Positions 41,937 through 45,909 of a stretch of DNA of 45,909 nucleotides are shown one piece after another (within the stretch, counting starts at the first letter, position 1; each line of letters starts with the position of its first letter). Source of the DNA: Planctomycetaceae bacterium (GTDB lineage Bacteria > Planctomycetota > Planctomycetia > Planctomycetales > Planctomycetaceae); assembly GCA_028284885.1 (NCBI GenBank), contig JANQQW010000265.1, forward strand, positions 1 through 45,909, read 5' to 3'. Made by a program: the position numbers and the translations under genes. Under the pieces are notes generated by a model. It searched no databases. It was not told where the DNA came from and saw only the letters and a program-made list of their open reading frames with translations.

Positions 41937-43055
41937 TCAGTCCCGGCCGATGCCGGCGACGACGAAGTAGGACCGCACGGCCGCCACCTGCACCTCGTCG
42001 AATCGTTCCTCCATCCTCTCGACGAACCACTCCGGCTGCCGCGTGACGAACGCGACACACCCGCCCGGCCGCACCGCTCGCTCCGCACCGTCGAGGAAGA
42101 TGCCGGCAATCGCGAAGTTCGAGAAGTACGGCGGGTTCGCGACGACGAGGTCGAAGCTGTTCAACTCGTCGATCCCGGCGTCGGCCGTCAACAAGGTCCG
42201 GACGGTCGTCAGTTCGTTCAGAGCTGCAGCGCGTTCCACGCACTGCAGGGCGCGCGGGTTGGAGTCGACGGCGAGCACGCTGACGTCGGGGGCCCTGAGC
42301 GCGAGCGCGGTGCCGATCGCCCCGGCCCCGCTGCCGAGGTCCAACACGCGATCCCCCTGCTCCACCGCGACCGCCTCCAGCAACGCTCGAGCGCCGAGAT
42401 CCAGGCGGCGGTGGCTGAAGACACCCGGTCGCGTGAACGCCTTGACCAGCCGGTCGTCGTCGCGGAAGGCGAACTCGCAGTCGAAGGACCGAGTCCGCTT
42501 CAGCGGGCCCTTCTTCGTGGCGAGGTACACGACCCCACGTTTCTCGGGGCAGCGGGTGACCTTGTCGAACAGCGTCCGCATCTCGTCGTGCAGCCACTCG
42601 TCGTCGGCAACGTCCACGGCGACCACCATCCGCCCGCCGTCGACGAGTCGTTGGTGAGCCGTCTGCATCGTCTCGCGGGTGAGCTCCGCCTCGCCGTTCT
42701 TGGTGAACGGGAACGCGGCGAGGTCGAACTCGCCCTCCGGCAGGTCGGCCGTGCAGGCGACCGTCACGCTCTCCGGCAGTCGGCCCTCGTTCTCCGCCCG
42801 CTGGGAGAGGTGGACGTCGAGGAACTGACAGGTCACCGACGCGTCGGGGTTCGCGGCCGCGTACACCGCGGCGAACTGGGCCCGGCCGAGCGTCTTGCAC
42901 ACGACCCGCTCCCCCTTCAACTCCCCGATCGTCTCGACGAGCAGCGCCTCGGCCGTCCGCGTCACCAACTGGGGATCGACGTTGCGTTCGTCGCGTGCCG
43001 CACGCTCGCGGGCGTACTTCTTGCTGCGTCGCCCCTTCTCTCGCTTCTTCGCCAT
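41937..43055 (-). CDS. RsmC/RlmG-like class I methyltransferase
   Basis: 372 residues. A very basic N-terminus (MAKKREKGRRSKKYARERAA) likely binds RNA. Two Rossmann-type halves follow: a degenerate one (residues ~45-190), then an active one with LDLGSGAGAIGTALALR (SAM-binding), an acidic AVDSNPRAL, and NPPYFSN, the N6/N2-purine methyltransferase motif. This double layout is that of 16S rRNA RsmC and 23S RlmG (m2G). The substrate is inferred only. Its ATG shares one base with the stop of the RlmI-like gene (TGATG), so the two are co-translated. Confidence 0.87.
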   Translation of the reverse strand: MAKKREKGRRSKKYARERAARDERNVDPQLVTRTAEALLVETIGELKGERVVCKTLGRAQFAAVYAAANPDASVTCQFLDVHLSQRAENEGRLPESVTVACTADLPEGEFDLAAFPFTKNGEAELTRETMQTAHQRLVDGGRMVVAVDVADDEWLHDEMRTLFDKVTRCPEKRGVVYLATKKGPLKRTRSFDCEFAFRDDDRLVKAFTRPGVFSHRRLDLGARALLEAVAVEQGDRVLDLGSGAGAIGTALALRAPDVSVLAVDSNPRALQCVERAAALNELTTVRTLLTADAGIDELNSFDLVVANPPYFSNFAIAGIFLDGAERAVRPGGCVAFVTRQPEWFVERMEERFDEVQVAAVRSYFVVAGIGRD

Positions 43056-44260
43056 CAGCTCACCCGGCAGACGAGGCACTGCAGATAGTCCGTCTCGAGG
43101 CAGGCGACCGAGACCGGGTGGTCGAGGGCCGCTCCACGCGCCTCCAACACCTGGACTCGCCGGTCCGCGTGTTGGGCGACGCTCGAGAGCATGCCGAGGA
43201 AGTCCTCGCGCGGGACGAGTCCCGAGCAGGTGCACGTCACGAGGATGCCGCCCGGTTCGAGCAGGTCGAGGGCCGAGCGGTTGAGTCGAAAGTAGCCCTT
43301 GAGGGCCTTCTCGACGCCCTTCCGGTGTCGCGTCATCTTCGGCGGGTCGAGGACGACGGTCTCGAACCGCTCGCCGGCCTCGCCCAAGCCGGTCAGCGTG
43401 TCGAACACGTCCGCCTTCCGAAACTCGACGCGGTCGCGGACGCCGTTGAGTTCGGCGTTCGCGGCGGCCAGTTCGAGTGCGGCCTCGGACGAGTCGACGG
43501 CGACGACCTGCTTCGCCCCGCCGTTGACGAGGGCGTTCAGCCCGAACCCGCCCGAGTAGCAGAAGGCGTCGAGCACGCGGTGCCCGCCGACGTGTCTCGC
43601 GAGGGCGAGACGGTTGTCCCGCTGGTCGAGGTAGAAACCGGTCTTCTGTCCGGCCACGAGGTCGATCCCGAAGCGGACACCGTGTTCCTCGACCACCAGC
43701 GGTCGCGGGGGCTCCTCACCGAACAGAAGACCGTCCTCGATCTCCAGCCCTTCGAGGTCGCGAACGCCCTTCTCGGTCCGCAGCCAGATGCCCTTCGGCC
43801 GCAGCCGTCCGCTCAGGAGCTCGACGAGTTCGTCACGGCGCGTGGCGAGGGCCCGGCTGGTCATCTGGACGGTCAACCAGTCGCCATACCGGTCGACCGT
43901 CAGGCCCGAGAGCCCGTCCGACTCGCTGAACACGAGCCGGTGAGCGGACTGGGGCGTCGCCTCGCCGAACAGTCGTTCGCGGAGCCGGACCGCCTCGTCG
44001 ACGCGGCCCCGCCAGAAGTCGACGTCGAGAGACTCGGACTCGTTCCACGTGTAGAGCCGGACGCGGATGTTGCTGTCCGGGTTGAACAGTCCGCGGGCGA
44101 CGAACTCGCCTTGGTGGGTGACGAGATCGACGACGTCACCCGGTTCCGGCGCCCCGTCGATCTCGCGGATCGCTCCGGCGAACACCCAGGGGTGCCGGTG
44201 GAAGAAGGGGAGCGCCCGACGGGGCTTCAGCACCACGCGGGCCGTTGCGGCGGAGTTCAT
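43055..44260 (-). CDS. RlmI-like 23S rRNA m5C methyltransferase
   Basis: 401 residues. An N-terminal PUA domain (about 5-75, HPWVFAGAIREIDG, GEFVARGLFNP) is followed by the RlmI-type core: GQKTGFYLDQRDNR, the SAM loop VLDAFCYSGGFGL, VDSSEAALELA, VVLDPPKMTR and the catalytic Cys in TCTCSGLV. RlmI methylates C1962 of 23S rRNA. GAGG is 8 nt before the ATG. It overlaps the RsmC-like gene by one base and follows the response regulator with 29 nt between. Confidence 0.92.
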   Translation of the reverse strand: MNSAATARVVLKPRRALPFFHRHPWVFAGAIREIDGAPEPGDVVDLVTHQGEFVARGLFNPDSNIRVRLYTWNESESLDVDFWRGRVDEAVRLRERLFGEATPQSAHRLVFSESDGLSGLTVDRYGDWLTVQMTSRALATRRDELVELLSGRLRPKGIWLRTEKGVRDLEGLEIEDGLLFGEEPPRPLVVEEHGVRFGIDLVAGQKTGFYLDQRDNRLALARHVGGHRVLDAFCYSGGFGLNALVNGGAKQVVAVDSSEAALELAAANAELNGVRDRVEFRKADVFDTLTGLGEAGERFETVVLDPPKMTRHRKGVEKALKGYFRLNRSALDLLEPGGILVTCTCSGLVPREDFLGMLSSVAQHADRRVQVLEARGAALDHPVSVACLETDYLQCLVCRVS

Positions 44261-44289
44261 CGCGTTCGCCTCGCTCGGCGGTACGGCCG

Positions 44290-44778
44290 TCAGCCGTCCA
44301 CCTGGAACGAGCCCGACTCACCGGCACGCTCGACTTCGGAAAGGTACGCCAGCAGCCGGTCCCGCTCGCTCTGCAGGTGCCGGACCCGCAGCAGCGAACG
44401 GACTCGCGTGCGAAGTTCGAGGCTGTTGACGGGCTTCGACAGAAAGTCGTCGCAACCCGCGGCCACGGCCTTCTCGATGTCCCCCTGCTCGTCGAGGGCC
44501 GTCACCATCAGGATCGGCAGGTGCTTCGACGCCTCTCGGCTGCGGAGTTCCTGGCACACCTCGTACCCGCTCATCCGCGGCATCATGATGTCGAGAAGAA
44601 CGATGTCGGGCTGCCAAGACTCGACGCGTTCGAGCGTCTCCTGCCCGTCGTACGCCATCGCGACCTCGTACCCCTCGGTGGCGAGGTACGCCTCCAGCAG
44701 CTCGCAGTTCTGCTGATTGTCGTCCGCGATCAACACCTTCGAGGGCGTCGTCGGGGTGGCCGATTCGGAATTCGACAT
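44290..44778 (-). CDS. Single-domain response regulator with C-terminal helix
   Basis: 162 residues. Receiver domain 13-130 with VLIADDNQQN (acidic pair), phospho-acceptor Asp63 in LLDIMMP, Thr93 and Lys115 (LSKPVNS). The C-terminal ~35 residues (RVRHLQSERDRLLAYLSEVE) form an amphipathic helix rather than a DNA-binding or enzymatic output. No histidine kinase is adjacent, so it is orphan here. A perfect TATAAT overlaps the upstream gene's stop, 43 nt before the ATG. Confidence 0.92.
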   Translation of the reverse strand: MSNSESATPTTPSKVLIADDNQQNCELLEAYLATEGYEVAMAYDGQETLERVESWQPDIVLLDIMMPRMSGYEVCQELRSREASKHLPILMVTALDEQGDIEKAVAAGCDDFLSKPVNSLELRTRVRSLLRVRHLQSERDRLLAYLSEVERAGESGSFQVDG

Positions 44779-44820
44779 GCGTCGGCGGCTGGCTACGAGG
44801 ACCTTACGAGCGGAGCCCGG

Positions 44821-44826
44821 ATTATA
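44821..44826 (-). promoter_or_regulatory. Consensus -10 TATAAT before the response regulator
   Basis: TATAAT on the minus strand spans the TAA stop of the upstream glycosyltransferase-like gene and lies 43 nt before the response regulator ATG. No good -35 at 16-18 nt, so only a possible internal promoter. Confidence 0.38.
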
Positions 44827-45523
44827 GGGAGTCCCCGGCACGGATGGCAGCGAGGTCGATCTCCGCCAAGGCCGCCTCGGTCGCCGGCAGGTCCGGCGAC
44901 TCTCCGGCCGCTCGCATCGCCCGCAGATGGCCGACCAACCCACAGAGGTCGTCGAACGTGTCGACGTCGTACCACGGCGGCAACAACGACAGGGAGAGCC
45001 CAGACGACTCGACACGCTCGACCGTCTGCTCCAGCACCTGCGAACTGCTCCACTCGACACCCTCGAACACGGAGCGGTAAGGGGTGCGGAGCCCGACCAG
45101 GTAGTACCCCCCGTCCGTGGCGGGGCCGAGAACGCAGTCGCGGTCCTCGAGAGCGTCGAAGGCCGAGTCCACGATCGCCGTCGGCAGCGTCGGTCCGTCC
45201 GACCCGATCGCCACGACTCGGTCGCCCGCGTTCTGCAGGAGTGCCGAGAAGACGTCGTCGAGCCGCCCCCCGAGCGAGGTCTCCGGCTGGGGTCGCAAGG
45301 CGAACGCGTCGCCGCCGACGTCACGGAAGTGCACGCGGGCCGCGTCGTCGTCCGGCGCGTGGAACAGCACTCGCCGGTCGCCAACCGTCTGAAACCGGCG
45401 AACGAGGTCGCCGGTGAAGGCCACGTAGAGACGGGCGGCGGCCTTCGCACCGAGGTCCGCCGCCAGACGGGTTTTCACTCGGCCCGGAACCGGCTGCTTC
45501 ACGAAGACGACGAGTGTTCGCAC
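44822..45523 (-). CDS. TIGR04282/DUF2064 GT-A-type transferase
   Basis: 233 residues from GTG with GAGGGG 5 nt upstream. The N-terminus LVVFVKQPVPGRVKTRLA is the nucleotide-sugar-type loop of the family, GSDGPTLPTAIVDSAFDAL gives the DxD-like metal site region, and LGPATDGGYYLVGL with WSSSQVLEQT is diagnostic. The name 'arsenosugar biosynthesis' comes from clustered members; no arsenic gene is here, so the substrate is unknown. It starts 20 nt after the glutaredoxin-like gene. Confidence 0.88.
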   Translation of the reverse strand: MRTLVVFVKQPVPGRVKTRLAADLGAKAAARLYVAFTGDLVRRFQTVGDRRVLFHAPDDDAARVHFRDVGGDAFALRPQPETSLGGRLDDVFSALLQNAGDRVVAIGSDGPTLPTAIVDSAFDALEDRDCVLGPATDGGYYLVGLRTPYRSVFEGVEWSSSQVLEQTVERVESSGLSLSLLPPWYDVDTFDDLCGLVGHLRAMRAAGESPDLPATEAALAEIDLAAIRAGDSL

Positions 45524-45543
45524 GGAGTCCCCTCTTCCGTCCC

Positions 45544-45909
45544 TCAGGCGGGCGGTGCCCCCTCGATCAGGCGCCGGAGGGCGAACTCGTTCACCTTCCC
45601 CTTGAACCGAGGCACGCCGTCCACCTCGACGACCGGGACGGACTCCCCGTACCGCTTCACGAGGAGCGGATCCGTGTCGACGTCGACGACCTCCAGCGGC
45701 GGCAACCAGCGGCGGTACCGCGTCAGCACGTCGTACGCCTCGTCGCACAGTCCGCAATCGTTGCGGGTGAACAACACGACGGCCCCGAAACGCCGCCCGG
45801 ACCGGGACGGCGACCAGTCTGCCTCGCTCGTGCGACGCCCGAGGATCCAGCTGCCCCCGACCAGTGTCGCCAACGCCACGACGTACCAGGCGCCTCGACT
45901 GTGGTACCA
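45544..45909 (-). CDS. Membrane-anchored glutaredoxin/thioredoxin-like protein, 5' end off window
   Basis: The frame is open to the window edge, so a start upstream is likely; the only in-frame start inside is a GTG at 45879, which falls in the middle of a membrane helix (WYVVALATLVGGSWILG). After the helix and a basic stretch comes a DUF836/glutaredoxin-like domain: LFTRNDCGLCDEAYDVL with the CxxC pair, VVDVDTDPLLVKRYG, SVPVVEVDGVPRF with the cis-Pro. The orientation of the domain (cytoplasmic or outside) depends on the missing N-terminus. Precedes the GT-A gene by 20 nt. Confidence 0.75.
   Translation of the reverse strand, partial: WYHSRGAWYVVALATLVGGSWILGRRTSEADWSPSRSGRRFGAVVLFTRNDCGLCDEAYDVLTRYRRWLPPLEVVDVDTDPLLVKRYGESVPVVEVDGVPRFKGKVNEFALRRLIEGAPPA

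Noticed and set aside
44822-45523. Arsenosugar biosynthesis role for the GT-A-type protein
   Set aside because: The family name suggests it, but no ArsM or arsenosugar radical-SAM gene is present, so only the family call is kept.

Overview
The window is about 45.9 kb of GC-rich (roughly two-thirds G+C), densely coded bacterial chromosome. It looks planctomycetal (Planctomycetota). It has two DUF1559 prepilin-like proteins with the phylum-typical N-terminus, one followed by a transthyretin-like lipoprotein. It also has a formylglycine sulfatase, a DUF5060/collagen-binding-like secreted protein, a Tat-exported hydroxypyruvate-isomerase-like protein, a CHAT/TPR protein with an N-terminal zinc ribbon, and an ExbB/ExbD-type cluster with long coiled coils. 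I cannot resolve genus. I see no rRNA, tRNA, transposase, integrase or CRISPR array; this reads as core chromosome, not an island.

Layout: 1-179 start of a secreted Gly-rich protein (minus, runs off the window); 343-3621 membrane CHAT/TPR protein; 3817-6660 Nramp-like transporter, small lipoprotein and LarE-like sulfur transferase (plus); 6664-8969 zinc-ribbon membrane protein and glyA (minus), with a good sigma-70-type promoter before glyA; 9148-12461 BRCT-MerR-TPR protein, cupredoxin-like protein and PQQ-type sugar dehydrogenase (plus operon); 12492-16080 accA, Ser/Thr kinase with Pro/Gln repeats, and HlyD-type adaptor (minus); 16370-18580 DHDPS-family lyase and CCA-adding enzyme (plus); 18584-23406 ExbB/ExbD/ExbD triad (minus); 23793-26306 secreted protein, chalcone-isomerase-like protein and DUF1559 (minus); 26412-27830 sulfatase (plus); 27838-29500 GrpB, a 70-residue protein, DUF1294 and DinB (minus); 29674-32061 DUF3124, DUF1559 and lipoprotein (plus); 32081-38829 htpG, MASE3/SpoIIE phosphatase, DUF6263-like and DUF5060 proteins (minus); 38951-40890 exported Hyi-like protein and pseudouridine synthase (plus); 40894-41133 tiny Rossmann protein (minus); 41438-41923 BamE-like lipoprotein (plus); 41937-45909 two RNA-type methyltransferases, response regulator, GT-A transferase and a membrane-anchored glutaredoxin (minus).

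The strongest candidate for a poorly described system is the triad at 18584-23406. It has one ExbB/TolQ/MotA-like channel subunit with a long C-terminal helical tail, and two different ExbD-like partners. Only one partner keeps an Asp in its transmembrane helix, and the other appears to carry two ExbD-like folds separated by a Gly/Pro-rich linker. This would be consistent with an asymmetric, ion-driven stator (inference). Other points worth following are a canonical -24/-12 (sigma-54) promoter before htpG, a CHAT protease-like domain predicted outside the cytoplasmic membrane, the BRCT-MerR-TPR fusion followed by a copper-protein/sugar-dehydrogenase pair, a stand-alone 79-residue Rossmann unit, and three convergent gene pairs whose stop codons are separated by exactly 3 bp.
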